A DNA stretch of 64,000 bases from Typha latifolia (GCA_019914945.1 CM034113.1:6614850-6678849); one strand, 5' to 3'. Counted from the first letter of the stretch, positions 36,293 through 50,100 are shown. The notes: generated by a model from the sequence alone, not told the origin. Made by a program: numbers and translations.

Positions 36293-39200
36293 ATGGATGC
36301 TGCGGAGGTAGAGGACAATCTGTTTGCAGCTAGAGATGCGAAGGTCTTCATGCCAATCCAGTTCTTTATTCAATGAAATGCTGCATTGATTTTCTTATTC
36401 TTAATCGTATTTATTTGGTTTATTTTTTTACTTTAATGTTACTATGTAATTTATGAAGAGGTAAGCAACTCGTTAATTTTTAGTGTGGCACAATAATTTA
36501 TAATGATTAAGTAACTAGTTTTACACCATTTCTGTTCATGCTGCTAATTATTGTAATTCTCCAAAAGGTAGGATAGAAAGGTCTTTTGATTTTACTTGCT
36601 GTTTTGTTGAATTGGTACATTCAGCAGAATTAAGTTGAACTATGATTTTTTTTGTCTGTGTTTATTTAATGACTGAGAGAAATAATTTTCTTTTTTTCCT
36701 GGTGCAGTTGCATAGAGGGATGTGTAAGCAATTATCTTCAATTGTTTATAAGGTTTTAGGTGTATTTCCTGTTTTAGAAGCTGCAAGACCTGGAAGTAAG
36801 CCTGGCATTCAGGCATTGTGTTCACTGCACGTAGCTCTTGAAAAGTCAAAGAATCTGCTTCAGCATTGCTCTGAATGTAGCAAGCTTTACTTGGTGAGAA
36901 TACTTCGTTGATGGATTTAATCAATTGACGGTTCAGTCATTTAACTTAATTAAGATATGGATTCCAGATTTGCGTACATGTATGACTTCTGTGCTACCAA
37001 AAGATAGGCAAATCCTATGATATACAGGCAGTCTTAGTTTACCATATCTTTTAAGACATTCAGAAGAGATTCCAAGCCCTTAGGAGTTCTTGCATTCCAT
37101 TTTAATGAGTTACTTGAACTGCAAAAAAGTTTTTTGAACTGGCTTTTTTCAATAACATATAGTACAGAACTAGTTTTGTAATTATTATTTGTGTGTTGGA
37201 TAATTTCTTCTTTGGGACTTTATGGAATCTGGAGTTATTAAGTGTTAGTTGTCATTCTTTGGCAACAAAAGGAATTAATTTTTTTTAGCATGAAGCTTGA
37301 TGATAAGATAGGCTCTCAACTTATACAATTTTCTATTTGGCAACCTATATTATCTTGGAAAAAATTTCTGCATGAAATGGATGAATTGTGCACTCTTATA
37401 TATGTAATAAGCACAACATGGAAAAAGCATGATTTAGTTACATTTGTTTGTATGTTACTGAATTCCAGTCTTCCAGAGGCTCATGATGATTCTGATTCTC
37501 TGAGTGTTCATTGATTTATAATATCGCAGGCTATAACTGGATATTCTGTTCTTACAAAATTTGAAAAGGCAAGATCTGCTCTTCTGAATAGTCTTCGCCG
37601 TGTTGAAGACATAGTTCCGGCAACTATTGGTCATCAGGTACTTAATAAATATTAAGTTAGTTTGGAAAATGCTGTAATGTATGACAATTTTTCCATATTT
37701 ACTGATGTACTCTTATGCTTGTGTAGTAATATCCACATCAGTCCAATCACACACTTTTCCTTTTGCACTGTTGTATTTTCAACATGATATACCATCATTA
37801 ATAGAAGAAAACTGTGGTTCATCTAGGGTTATCCTTAGGAAACTCCATCTTTTGGAGGTAAGTTTTTCATTCAGAACTTGGTGCAATGAGAATGATGCTG
37901 TTACCTCCTTTACTTGCACTATGACCATTTCCTTTAGCTGTCACATGATTACTGCATTATTTTGGATAGTTCACGTTAAAGCATGACTTCCTGATGTGTG
38001 CTATCCAGTTCTTGGTGAAAATAGATGAACTTTCACATTTTTGTTTAGCATCAGGAGCTTATTCTTGAAATGCAATATCACTTATTTCTATCAGCTCAGC
38101 ACTAAAGAGAGAAGAATAGGATTCATCTAGCCAACCCAAAATAGTTGGTATAAATGGCTTCAGGAAGACTGTACAATTTAGGAGCAGTATTGATGATTCA
38201 GTAAGATTGTATATATCAGTAGATTATCTAGTACTCAACTATTTACAGTTATGTCAAGTTGGATAATGTCAGTTGAAGGTGATGATTTAGTTGTAGGAGA
38301 GCTGGATTATGTTTGTTGGGATTGATGTGTAGATCATTACTACAGGTTTATAATCTGTAGATAACTTAATACATTGAGTTAATCTAGACTTGCATTCATT
38401 GTCTAGTTCAAACAATGAAGTCAAAGTATAAAAAACATTTGTGCGATGAATATCTTTAGTAATGATGTAAACTGATGATTATTGTATGGGAACTCTGTAT
38501 AAGTTGTTTAACTGAAGCTGCAGAATCTCCTATTGGGCTTGACAAATCCTCTGTTACATTTCTACAAAAACAATTCTTTTTCTTTGCTCTTTTAGGCATC
38601 AAACTATTCCAACCCTGACTCATGAAGAGAACTTTTAATTGATCATAAGTTAATGTTCCTCTTGGTTGTGCAGAATTTACGACTTTTGCTTCCATTGATG
38701 TACCAATAATTGAAACCAACCTTTTGTGTTTATCCTGTTAACATAAAAAGTGGATAAAATATTAGTTAAAATTTTCACCCTCTAATACTAAGAAATGCAG
38801 TAATCATTCAATTGATTGATTCTCCTCCTTTCTGTCTGCTCCTTTGCTGAACCGAGATGGTCGCGTAGTTTACATATTTTTCTCCTTTCCTCATGATTGC
38901 TGTGGTCTCTTAGCTGTTACTTGACATATTTCCTAAGAGAATATGCTTCAGTAGCTCAATACCTGAATATTTTGAATATTAGATGGGATTCTTAACAAAT
39001 CTGTTATCATGTTTGAACTGCTTGGGTTCTTTTTCAATGTAAGACTTTTTAGATCTCTCTTGCTCATACATTTTGTTGTTATGATTTCTTCATTCTTGTA
39101 GATTTTGGAGATTGTTAATGAGCTTGAGGAAACTGTGTTTCGGTTGGATCAGTTAGAAAAGGAAGTTGGTGATGAAGTGATTCAACTGCTTCAAAAGGAG

Positions 39201-41413
39201 AGGAAAATTAACAGTAGTTCAAATGACAATGTGGAACTAGAAGTTCTCCACCAAGCTGCCTCAAAGCTGGGCATTACATCATCCAGAGCAGCTCTCACTG
39301 AGAGAAGGGCTCTTAAAAAGCTGATTGAAAGAGCTCGTTCTGAGGAAGACAAGAGGAAGGAGTCCATTGTTGCTTATTTGTTGCATCTCATGAGAAAATA
39401 TTCCAAAATTTTCAGAAGTGAGGCATCAGATACTGATTCCCAAGGATCTTCTCCTTGTTCACCTACTGTCCTTGGTTCTTTTGAGGATGTCAATGGACAC
39501 AACCATGGATTTGAGAGGCAGTTATCTAAGTTTAGTTGTTTCAGTTTTAAGCAAAATGAGTTGCTATCAGCAAACATTTCAATACCACCTGAGGAGTTTA
39601 GGTGCCCAATCTCTTTGCATCTCATGTTTGATCCTGTCATAATCTCATCTGGGCAGACATACGAGCGTGTCTGCATCGAAAAGTGGTTTAGTGATGGGCA
39701 TAGAACTTGCCCCAAAACCCAGCAACAGCTCTCCCATCTCTCTTTGACCCCAAATTATTGTGTGAAAGGCTTGATCACCAGTTGGTGTGAACGGAATGGT
39801 ATCCCCATTCCGGATGGCCCACCAGAATCTTTAGACCTCAACTACTGGAGGCTGGCTTTCTCGGAGTGTGAGGCCACAGATTCCAGATCCATGGGAAGCA
39901 ACAAGTCTTGCCAGAGTGAGAGTGTGAAGGTGGTTTCTTTCGAGGAGAGTGGTATAATAGAGGAACTCAAGTTGGATAATAGAGCTACTTTGGAAAATGG
40001 CTCCTGTCAAGGCTATGAAGTGGATGAGTTTGTTAAATATGAACACTGGCTGGCTGTGCTGAATGAGAGTGGGAGTATGCATAAGCACCATAAAGCCGTG
40101 GAGCAGATAAGGTTTCACTTGAAGGATGATGAGGAGGCAAGGATCTACATGGGTGCCAATGGCTTTGCTGAGGCAATTGTCCGATATTTAAGGACAGCTG
40201 TCTGTGAAAGAGATGAGAAAGCTCAAGAGGTGGGAGCAATGGCTCTCTTTAATCTCGCTGTCAACAATAACAGGTACTTGGGCCGTCCTTTCTCACAACT
40301 TCTTTAATACTTTTGGTCATTAATGAATTTGTTTGCTCAACATATCATGCCCTATTGCTATAGATCATTTTTGTCACCTTTTCTATCTGGTTAATCATCA
40401 TAATATCTTAATGAAGATTACTGTTGAAAGGGCTCTATCTGAAATACCAAATTAGTTGTCATTGGCTCATAGCTGCATTTTCCTTCTCTTGTTGCTTATA
40501 CTAGTAAGCTCTACTTGTATGATCTATTACTACCTTTCAGTTCATCTAGTTCTAATAACTGTATTTGATCTCTTTTCTGGGTTTCAGAAACAAAGGAATG
40601 CTACTCTCTGCTGGAGTTATACCGTTGCTTGAGAAGATGATCGTAAACAGTGAGACATGTGAGGCAGCCACTGCTCTCTACCTCAATCTATCCTGCCTTG
40701 ACGAGGCTAGGCCTATCATTGGCTCAAGTCAGGCCGTTCCTTTCCTTATCCGGTCACTTCAAAACAAAGACTCTCAAAGCAGAACCTTCCAGCTCGATGC
40801 ATTGTATACACTCTACAACCTCTCCACCCATGCCTCTAATATCCCATTCCTTGTATCCTCCGGCATTGTCGACAGCCTTCATCCCCTACTCACAGCAGGC
40901 ATTACATGGGCCGATAAGGCCCTTGCAATCTTCATATGTTTGGCCTCAAATCCATCAGGAAAGAACAAGATGGTTTCCACCCCAGGCCTAGTTGGTTCAA
41001 TCGCGGCGATCTTGGATACTGGCGAGCCGACTGAGCAAGAGCAGTCCGTGTCATGCCTCTTGATCCTATGCAACGATGACGACGATTGCAGTCAATTGGT
41101 CCTACAGGAAGGGGTAATACCAGGTCTGGTCTTGCTCTCTGCCAACGGAACTCAGAGGGCCAAGGAAAAGGCACAGAAGCTACTAAAGCTGTTTAGAGAG
41201 CAGCGCCAACGTGATTTATCGTCGACGCCAATTCAGCTCCACGAAGCTCATCAAGTAGAGGTGCAGCTTCATGAAGTCCATCAAGTAGAGACTAGCAAAG
41301 GAGGGGTGTGTTTGCCAGAGATTAAGTCACTGAGTAAATCTCGATCCAGGAAGCTCGGAAGGGCACTGAGTTCCATATGGAAGCACAAGAATAGCTCTAG
41401 GAATCACTGCTAG
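36293..41413 (+). CDS. PUB45-like: U-box and armadillo-repeat E3 ubiquitin ligase, PUB45/PUB6/PUB7 clade
   Basis: It attaches ubiquitin to substrates with an E2 enzyme, probably in cytosol and nucleus. Exons: 36293-36343, 36708-36893, 37530-37637, 39102-40273 and 40588-41413 give 780 residues with all phases consistent (Arabidopsis PUB45 is about 770). The N-terminal part has the conserved [20 protein letters not shown] and [12 protein letters not shown] segments of the U-box N-terminal domain. The U-box lies at about 276-350 ([18 protein letters not shown], then TCPKTQQQL). Armadillo repeats cover about 440-720. A basic C-terminus carries a short repeated [18 protein letters not shown] motif. 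The start [12 protein letters not shown] matches the family start. Intron 3 is 1.46 kb, with no recognised insertion. The fourth exon has no ATG at its start and is reached only by splicing. Substrates are unknown. Confidence 0.95.
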
Positions 41414-41588
41414 AATGTATTCCACTTTCACACTAGCAATGTAAATTGTTGTGGAACTGTAACCTCTTCCTTTTTCTTTGCTTTTGTGTTAAAAGTCTAT
41501 CAGGACCACTGGCATTTTGCCTTTTGCCTAATGAATGCAGAGATGTACATGCAGGGTTCTCTCGTATAGTGTTCATCTCCCAGTATAA

Positions 41589-41661
41589 GCCCGTCTAGCT
41601 CAGTTGGTAGAGCGCAAGGCTCTTAACCTTGTGGTCGTGGGTTCGAGCCCCACGGTGGGCG
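41589..41661 (+). tRNA. trnK-CUU (nuclear): tRNA-Lys (anticodon CUU)
   Basis: The 73-base gene has acceptor GCCCGTC paired with GGTGGGC, the A-box region TAGCTCAGTTGG, anticodon stem CAAGG/CCTTG around CTCTTAA (anticodon CTT), T-loop TTCGAGC in stem GTGGG/CCCAC, and discriminator G. It is followed immediately by T-runs (41662 onward) that serve as a Pol III terminator. It starts 176 bases after the U-box gene stop, so it lies in or just after that gene's 3' end on the same strand. Confidence 0.96.
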
Positions 41662-42890
41662 TTTCTTTTTCTTTTTCTTTTTTTAAAATTATTCTTTAAA
41701 TCGCATGAGAGTTGAAAGTCTTTAAAGAGTGACGGATTAGAGACGTCAAAGGGCACTTTGAAGTTGTTGGCAGATACGGAAGTGATATAGCTCCAATAGC
41801 TTAGCTTATAGGATCTCACCAACGACAACGAACTTTGGCTATCCCATTTAAGGCATTAACTATAACTACAGCACTGGTGCTAATGCCATCTATCAACATC
41901 ATCATCAGATCACTTCCCTTTCTGCGTAAGTTTCCTTTTCTCTTACTTGATAAATCCTCCTCCTCCATTTGATAGATTGAATTTTTAAGGGATTACTCAT
42001 CCGCTAGTTTAAAAGCTTAAACAGTTAGAAAATATGATAGTTTAGTATTTATGTTCTAATATATTTTCTCTCACTTTTGGGCTCGAGAAGTCGAGTAAAA
42101 AATATAGTTCCGAGATTGGTTGTCAAATATTTTGGGTACAAGAAATTCCTACGGCAGGGCACGGAGAGAAACTGATCCTATGAGTTTCAAAGAGATACAT
42201 ACCTTTAGTAAAATTAGAAGGTCTCTCTCCTGTGATCAAAGAGATTATAGGGTTGACTCTAAGCACAAGTAATTATTATAAAAAAATTAGTTGGTGGTTT
42301 AACTAAATGAGATTAATGGTTTAGTACGCTAACATACTAAGTGAACCCTCATTAAATTAGAAGTTGGGTCCACCTTTACAAAATCATATTGTCTAAAACT
42401 AAATCCTACCCTACTAATCTAATCTTCTTCCCCAATTAAATCCTACCTCACTAAATCTAAATTCTCTTCCTCAAAACTAAACCTCATTTTACTAAATTTA
42501 AATCATCTCCCCCCAAAACCTAAATCCTAATCCACCAAATTAAAATCCCAATCTAATTATTTTATAAATTATATAGTAAATTTTAATAGAATATTTCTTT
42601 ATTGATACTCTTCTATATGGATATAGCTAGGTTAAATTAACCTAGGGTATTATATAAAAGTTATAGAGGAAAAAAAAATAGTCAAATTATAAATACTCAA
42701 AGATAGGTTGTTAATAAAAAATAGAAAAAATGTAGGGTGCAAGTTGTGAAACTCTCTAAAAAATGATGGTAGGCTTAGGGAAATAGTGCCACTCCACTTG
42801 ACTGAAATAGTCTTTAGTGTTTGGTTTGAACATGGTTTGACTTATAAAAGTTCTCTCATAAAAAAAGACTAATTAGATTAAATATAAATA

Positions 42891-42979
42891 GAAGGAGGTG
42901 ATCACCTTAGCTCAATGGTTGCCCTACCATCATGTGACAGAGGTTATTGATTTAATTCCCCTTGTAGATATTAGAGTTA

Positions 42980-42984
<5 letters not shown>
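42891..42984 (+). mobile_element. tRNA-derived SINE-like element, copy A
   Basis: The sequence has an A-box-like TTAGCTCAATGG at 42907 and a B-box-like GATTTAATTCC about 40 bases later, matching Pol III promoter spacing. It then runs into a TA microsatellite. The middle AATGGTTGCCCTACC then ACAGAGGTTATTGATTTAAT aligns with the minus-strand copy at 51960-52056. Two related copies on opposite strands indicate a SINE family; target-site duplications were not identified. Confidence 0.5.

Positions 42985-43027
<43 letters not shown>
42985..43027. repeat. (TA)n microsatellite
   Basis: An unbroken TA run of about 43 bases abuts the SINE-like element and may have grown from its 3' tail. Confidence 0.9.
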
Positions 43028-43031
<4 letters not shown>

Positions 43032-43536
43032 ATTTTTTGATATTATATGCAGATGATTTGGACCAATTGTCCATCAACCAACTTCTTAGGAGAAGTGGCT
43101 CATTCTCTAGTCTACAATCAGGCTACAAATTTATTATCCATAAAAGAAATTATAAATGAAAAGGAGAAAATAGTGACATTTAACTGGGATAAAATGGCAG
43201 TACATAAAATAGGAAACCTTTGCAGAGGGGACAGACAAAAAGTGCAAGCAATAAATGATGCTGAATAAATGATACAGAAAAATCACAAGCCCTTTTCTTT
43301 TCCGGCACTCGTTATTTTATTTTATTTTTTAATTTTAAAGTTGGACAAGCTCTTTTGGCCTCAATTCTTTCTAGGCATTTTCTTTTTTCAGTGCTCGATA
43401 AGAGATCAATTCCACTCAGCTCTTCCACTTCTATTCAACAATTGATTCTGTGTCTTTTATGGACAGGATAAAAATTAAGAGCTATTTTATTTTGCTAAAG
43501 AAGTAGAAATTAAATAATGTCCTAATTAAATCAATA

Positions 43537-43610
43537 CCGCCAGAATTCAAATTCCGAAAGAAACTAGCACAATGAGTCACTTTATCCATCTGAGCATTAT
43601 GCCATTGACA
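43537..43610 (-). mobile_element. tRNA-like SINE head, second type
   Basis: On the minus strand, AATGCTCAGATGGATAAAG resembles an A-box and GGAATTTGAATTC a B-box, about 35 bases apart. No second copy was seen in the window and no tail is clear, so this is a candidate only. Confidence 0.35.
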
Positions 43611-46600
43611 AAATCAAGAGCTAACTAAAGTGTATTGTCAAACCCAACCACACTATCTTAATCTAAAGCGAAATGGAGCAAGAAGTCTACCTTTCCACCA
43701 TTTTTAACCCCACCCAATTGCCAACGGATATGTTTCCAAATCAACTATCGCTTTGATTCATTGACCTATTGCCCATTTTCATATATTATAACACTCTTGA
43801 CCTCCTCAATTATCTAATATCTTTCACCTTCTAACAATATTAAAGAAAAATAGTAAATGATCACATGAACGTCACATAATATTAGATAAAGGTACAAAAG
43901 CCTTTGGAATGCATATGTTTACCTGCACTTTTTCTCTCTTTTTCTTATAAAATAAAAGTAAAATAGCCCTTGCAATGTCTAAATTGATCACATAACCATC
44001 ATATGATATGTTTTTTGATGCAAAAAATTAAATATAACAACCAACAGAAAGAACATTCCGAAAGTTTCATATAGTATTTTTTCAGAGGTAAAAAAATTTA
44101 ATAGTGCCCCATTAAATACCAATGTCATTGGGAGTTGAACTCAAAAACTCTTATATAACATAAGCCTTTTTAATAAGCTTGAAAGTTTTACATAAGGAGA
44201 TCAAATGCTATGAAAAACAAATAATTCCATAAAAAATGAGCAATATTTCGTTGCGTCTAGATGTAATTATTCTATAAAAAAAAATCAGTCATTTATTTAC
44301 AAAACACTTATTATATTAACAGGTTTTATAGGCATTTCATAAAAAAAAAAGCAAAAAGTTTCCAAATAATTCCAAAAGGCAGCAATCATATATAATATGG
44401 TTTGCATAGCAACAGTGCGTTGCAACCTGGGAAACTTTCTGCAGAAATAGAGCAAAAAAGAAAAAGAGTACTCGAACAACTTTTACCATGAAAGAAGAAC
44501 AAGAGAAATAAACCGTACGGCGAAACGACTTCCCCAACACGGAGCTAAACTGAAGCTTAATGGGAAGGAGGATTACTGGAACAACTAGCTACTAGTTTAT
44601 TCGGCCCATAATTAATACTTGAACAACTAGCATCATAGTATAAAGATCAGCTCAGTACTTAAGCTCTGCCGGCCAATAACAGAGGTCATAGTATAGTATT
44701 AATTTTCTCATGGACGTTGAAACTAATATTTAATAAAAAAATTCGTAGAAATGTTATGTTTGCATGATTTAAACTCCTCCTAGTCTATTCCTCGGAGGTG
44801 ATAAATTGACCTAGCTGTACTATTTGTTTAGTCTATAATTAGTCTACGGACTCATAATCTAATATAAAAATATCTACTCATTTAAATTAAGTCTATCAAA
44901 AATTTTCAACCCTATATTAAATAATAAAAATTATTGTTGTCTAATAGCTTTAAATATTTTTTTTCCAAAAAATGCCACTAATGTGTAAAATTTTCTAGAT
45001 GAAATAACATAAACAAAGAATTATAGTAAGAAATCCCATACGTCACATTTAAGTCCTCTTTCGAAGCGAATAGAAGGAAGTCATATCTACTGTCACTGTG
45101 CAGTCAATACTAGTTTAATGTCCATTTCAAGACAAATTATTGGAGAGAGGAATTTAACCACAGACAAGGATGGACGAGAGTAAACCGTCCTTCTCAGATG
45201 CTGCATACTGCAGCCTCCTCAGATACATCCAGATCGAAAAGAAGAAAGTTGCTGCAGTATGTAACAACCATGTACTATGACTAAGCTTTACCAATTAATA
45301 AAACGTCCAGAGATCAGCATGGATCCACAATATTATTCCTCTAATATGTGAAACCTAGCTAAGGACAAGCAACGTTGTACGACAATGGCAATCACAACGG
45401 TTGCCTAGGATTTCTAAACAGTTTATACCAAGAATCCTAGAACTCATTTAGGTCTTGCATCTTGGAGAGTCGAGCCACATAGTACTTTTTACCACTCACT
45501 TATGTTGCAAACTCTAATAAAATATTATGTATGACATTTTAATATAATTGTCACTCAAAACATTTTACTACATTTTTTAAAGTATCATGACTACAGATGA
45601 AAATCGTTGAGATGTTTTAAACATACCATTCCATTTAGTTAAATCAACATACTAATGGTTACAATTGAACTTGGAGTAAAAAATATTATTATTATTATTC
45701 CCTTGTATAAATTGTATAAACTAGTTTAATAGCAATCTAACATTATCTTGGAATATTCTAACTGAGTATTCCTTCAAAAAGACAACTAATAATATTTTAA
45801 AAATAGAAACAAAAACATAAACTCTATGCTTGCCTCCAGTTTGAGATTCTACGTTAGCTGATAAAATGTTCATAATCACGGTGGCTTGGAATGGGCATTG
45901 TAGGTGTTGCCTTTTACCACCTTCTAATCCAAGACTCCCTCCCTCTTACTCCTTCCTTCCAGGCTCATAAAATCCACTGGCATGGATGCATGCCTCTCAC
46001 CAGGAGATTGGTACGAGATCACGTCAAATGAGTGAGTGTAAGCTCTCCGGCCCACTCCCACACATACCCTACTACACTATCATCTCCCCTTCTTCCTTGA
46101 TATATACTTCAAAGCTAGCTGGTACTCCTCCCCAGTATACATGTACATTGTTCTCAATCCCATGAATTAATAAATACATCCAGGCCCCAATCCAATGAGA
46201 TCGATGACACACACTTTCCTTCTCTTCCTCTTTCTTAATTATAGTACCACAACCAACCAACCCCCACGTTATAATTGCTCTTTGGCTCAACAATCCAACA
46301 TCCCCCCATGATTTCGCTTATAATAATAATACCATTTTGCTTCCCTCCTACTCTCTTACTTCCCACGCCTATAATCCTTTTACATCCATGGTGGTGGTAC
46401 TGGGCCCCTCATGACCAAATCCCACTTCCCCCACTAGTAAAAAAAGATTAGGGCTTTTTGCAAACGACCACCTACATTTTAGACATATGACAGAAAATCT
46501 CCCCCAAATTGATTCCTCCGTTTTATTGATATATTTGCAAATAACCATCGCCGTATAACTATTATGAAACTACTCTATCTTTTCACAAAAGTAACTTTTA

Positions 46601-47106
46601 AGTTGATATTTTTATTAGGGAGAGAGAAGAAGAGCATTCTTAATAAATGAAATATAGAGAATATATATTTAAAATATGAAAAATGCTTTCGATTTTTTAT
46701 AGTGTAGTTACAACCAATGCGGTAGATTTGTAACTGATTTAATTTTTTTTAGTAATAATTGTCATCATCCTGTATATTTATATATTGCACTTTTACTCAT
46801 ACTAAGAGTCACATTGTTATAAATATGACGCATTTATAACAACACAACAAAGAACTGATGGGAGCTCAGCTGGCAGATTAATTGCAAAAGAAGCCCTAAC
46901 AAAAGTAAAATTAGACGTCGCCACCTCTCAATTGTACCTTAGCAATCTCAACCAACCAAAAAGTCCAGCTCAAAACTATGATAATGAGTTTATGACAAAG
47001 CCATGCTATGTCTATCTTAAATACTTCACTAGCTAACCTCTCTCTCCTCCAGACTGCAGAGTCCATCCTCACTTCACTGCTGCTACTAAGCGTTGGAGAA
47101 TTATAG

Positions 47107-50100
47107 ATGAGGAGGCTCCTCCGCCATTGTTGTTGTTGTTGCTTGCTTCTCCTTCTCCAACTCCTCCTACCTCATGCCATTCTCGCGCTCTCGCCCGATG
47201 GCCTCGCCCTCCTCGCGTTCAAGTCGGCCGTCTCTGACGACCCCTCGGCGTATCTATCCGAGTGGGCGGAGGACGGAGGCGCCGCCGACCCGTGCCATTG
47301 GCCGGGCGTGACGTGCGCCAACGTGTCCGGCTTCGACTTCCCCCGCGTCGTCGGGGTTGCCGTCGCCGGGAAGAATTTGTCCGGGTACATCCCCTCGGAG
47401 CTCGGGACGCTCCTCTTCCTCCGCCGCCTCAACCTCCATGGCAACCGCCTCGCGGGGACGATCCCGGTAGCGTTATCCAACGCCTCCTCTCTCCACTCCC
47501 TCTTCCTTTACGACAACAACCTCACTGGGCCCCTCCCCGCCGCGCTCTGCGACCTCCCCCGCCTCCAAAACCTCGACCTCTCCAAGAACTCCCTTTCCGG
47601 CCGCGTCCCCGCCGACCTCCGCAACTGCCGCCAGCTCCAGCGCATGTTGCTCTCCCAGAACCGCCTCTCCGGCGAGATCCCCGCCGGGATCTGGCCGGAG
47701 ATGGTGGATCTCGTGCAGCTCGACCTCTCCTCCAACCAATTCAACGGATCCCTCCCGCCCGACCTCGGCTCCCTCTCCTCCCTCGCCGGCACCCTAAACC
47801 TCTCCCGCAACCGCTTCTCCGGCGAAATCCCACCCAGCCTCGGCTCCCTGCCCTCCACCGTCACCCTCGACCTCCGCTACAACGCCCTCTCCGGCGAGAT
47901 CCCGCAGGTCGGAACCCTAGCCAGCCAGGGCCCCACCGCCTTCCTCAACAACCCGGGGCTCTGCGGCTTCCCGCTCCAGATCCCCTGCCAAGATCGTTCC
48001 CCGTCCACAAGATCCCCACCACCCGCGTCCCTCCTCTCTCCGTCAGAAGCCTCGCCGGAGAAGAAAGGACTAAAAACGAATCTAATCATCCTCATCTCGA
48101 TCGCGGACGCCGCCGGCGTCGCTCTGATCGGGGTAATCGTAATCTACATCTACTGGAAAGTTAGGGACCGAGAGAGTACCGGATGCAGCTGCACGGGAAA
48201 CCAGAAGCTGGGCGGCGGCGGCGGCGGCGGCGGACGAGGTTGGTGCGCGTGGTGTTGCAGCGGATCGGAGGGGAACGACGACGACGACGAGGATGAGGAG
48301 TTAGAAGACGAAGGCGGAGAAGAGGAAGAAGGGAAGGAGGGGAGATTGGTGGGTTTGGAGAAAGGGTTTGAGATGGAGCTGGATGAATTGCTGAGGGCTT
48401 CGGCCTACGTGCTGGGGAAAGGGGGGAAGGGGATCGTTTACAAGGTTGTGGTGGGGAACGGGACGGCGGTGGCGGTGAGGAGGATCGGCGGCGGAGGAAG
48501 AGGAGGAGGAGGAGGAGGGAGGTATAAGGAGTTTAAAGCGGAGGTGGAGGCCATAGGGAAGTTGAGACATCCGAATGTGGTGAGGACGAGGGCGTACTAC
48601 TGGGCGCCGGACGAGAAGTTGCTCATCACCGACTTCGTCTCCAATGGTAACCTCGCCACCGCGCTTCGAGGTCACTCTCTTTTCCTTCCCTCCTCCAAAA
48701 TTTTAATTTATTATTCCAAATAATAAAAAATTAGGGTTTTTTTTTAACATTATTACCACTAAAAACTTTAACATATTATAATTATAGTGTATTTTTATTT
48801 ATAATTTCTGTTAAAATCTTTTATTCTTTATGGTTAGTTCTTAACTAAATATTCCATAAAAAAAAACATGTAAATCACTAAAATAATATTCTGTCTCGAA
48901 GTTTAGAGTCTAAAATATTTATAAATAATATAATAGTGATTATAATATTTAAAAAAAAATTAGTTGCAATTATGCAAATGTCCCAAATTCCCATATAAAA
49001 GCCATCCTTTTTATACAAAAGTTTCCCAAAATCAAGTGAAAATTGAGAAATAGACACAGAAGATTTGGGAAAGAAGGGGTTTTATAAGGATAAATATGCA
49101 ACATAACTATCTGTCTGTGTATGTGTGGTATCTTCCTAGGCTGGTAGTTAATTGGGCCAAGATTTGGGAACAATTTTGGAATAAAGCTGCTAAAATTTTG
49201 TCTACAAAGTAGGACTCAGAGGCAGCTTTCTTCCAACTTTTTGAAAGAATGTTCAAAATGGAAGAGAAAAGATAGAAAGCAAAAGAGAGATCTTTCCGAG
49301 TCTTGAACAGGAGAAGAAGGGGCCACTTGTTTGTGATCGAAGCATAGAGCAACTCCTTATGTAGGTCATATGGAATTGTCCTGGATGATGAACTTTTATG
49401 AAACCAAGTCCCTTTAAAAGTTGTTAGAAAATTTTCAAATAACACCCTACATATTCATCTTTTTATTTTTGAAGCAAGGTCTTTGAGGATCTTGTAAGGT
49501 ATCAACTAAGTAATTTTCTAAAATATTCAAATTACTCTCTGGTGAGATAGGCTAGGATGATTAGATGTAGGAAAAATTGATTTAATTTGGTACCATGGCT
49601 AAGGTGGAATAAGGGTTAAAACGAGTAAAGGTTGGAAATATTTCAATGGCATTACAGTTAACTTAACCAGTACACAATTAATCATACTTAAGTTATCATA
49701 GACGATAGTGTTAATTAGAAAATGATGAAAATATTAGGGGTTATTTGAAATTTCCTCTGGAAACAAAAGAAGCATTTAATGATCTGAGGCCTGTTGCTTG
49801 GTTGGATATAGTTGAGGCAAACTTCCATCTTTTTGTGGCTTTGGAAAGTAGAAAAGTTGAGGCCATGCAAAGATTAAAGAGCGAGGGGCCTCAAAATAAT
49901 ACTTTTTTAGCTTTCTCTTTTTATTTTTGTCCTGGGCAATGACAAATAAGAACACTATTAAGTAGGGACAATTGGCATGCCATGGTACGTAATCATTGGC
50001 CGGGGGGGACAAAGAGCGATGGATGGCAGTCTCCCACTTGTGCCCTTTTTCTTTGTTTTGTAGGATAGATAGCTTTTTCCCCCACGTAGGGCAGTCAAAT

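Larger units (their letters stand above)
41662..47106. other. Intergenic region with SINE-like elements
   Basis: No coding gene is supported. Short open frames at 43047-43268 and 46072-46293 have no recognised product. Two tRNA-derived SINE-like segments (42891 and 43537) and a long TA microsatellite (42985-43027) are present. The remainder is AT-rich. The last 150 bases hold the kinase gene promoter and leader, with no strong TATA box seen. Confidence 0.5.

Noticed and set aside
39105..40307. U-box protein starting as a separate gene at 39105
   Set aside because: The first codon is TTG inside [10 protein letters not shown], and the conserved N-terminal domain is present in upstream exons joined in phase.
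43047..43268. 73-codon open frame after the TA microsatellite
   Set aside because: No family, no neighbouring exons and no promoter could be recognised; such frames are expected by chance in this DNA.
44090..44170. A possible tRNA-like or SINE B-box (GAGTTCAACTCCC on the minus strand)
   Set aside because: No A-box at the right distance and no cloverleaf could be drawn.
46447..46780. Possible MITE upstream of the receptor kinase
   Set aside because: The wording resembles other MITEs, but I could not match the two ends as inverted copies.
47262..48164. 300-codon open frame inside kinase exon 1
   Set aside because: It is a Pro/Arg-rich shadow frame caused by GC-rich third positions. The overlapping LRR receptor frame has clear family motifs.
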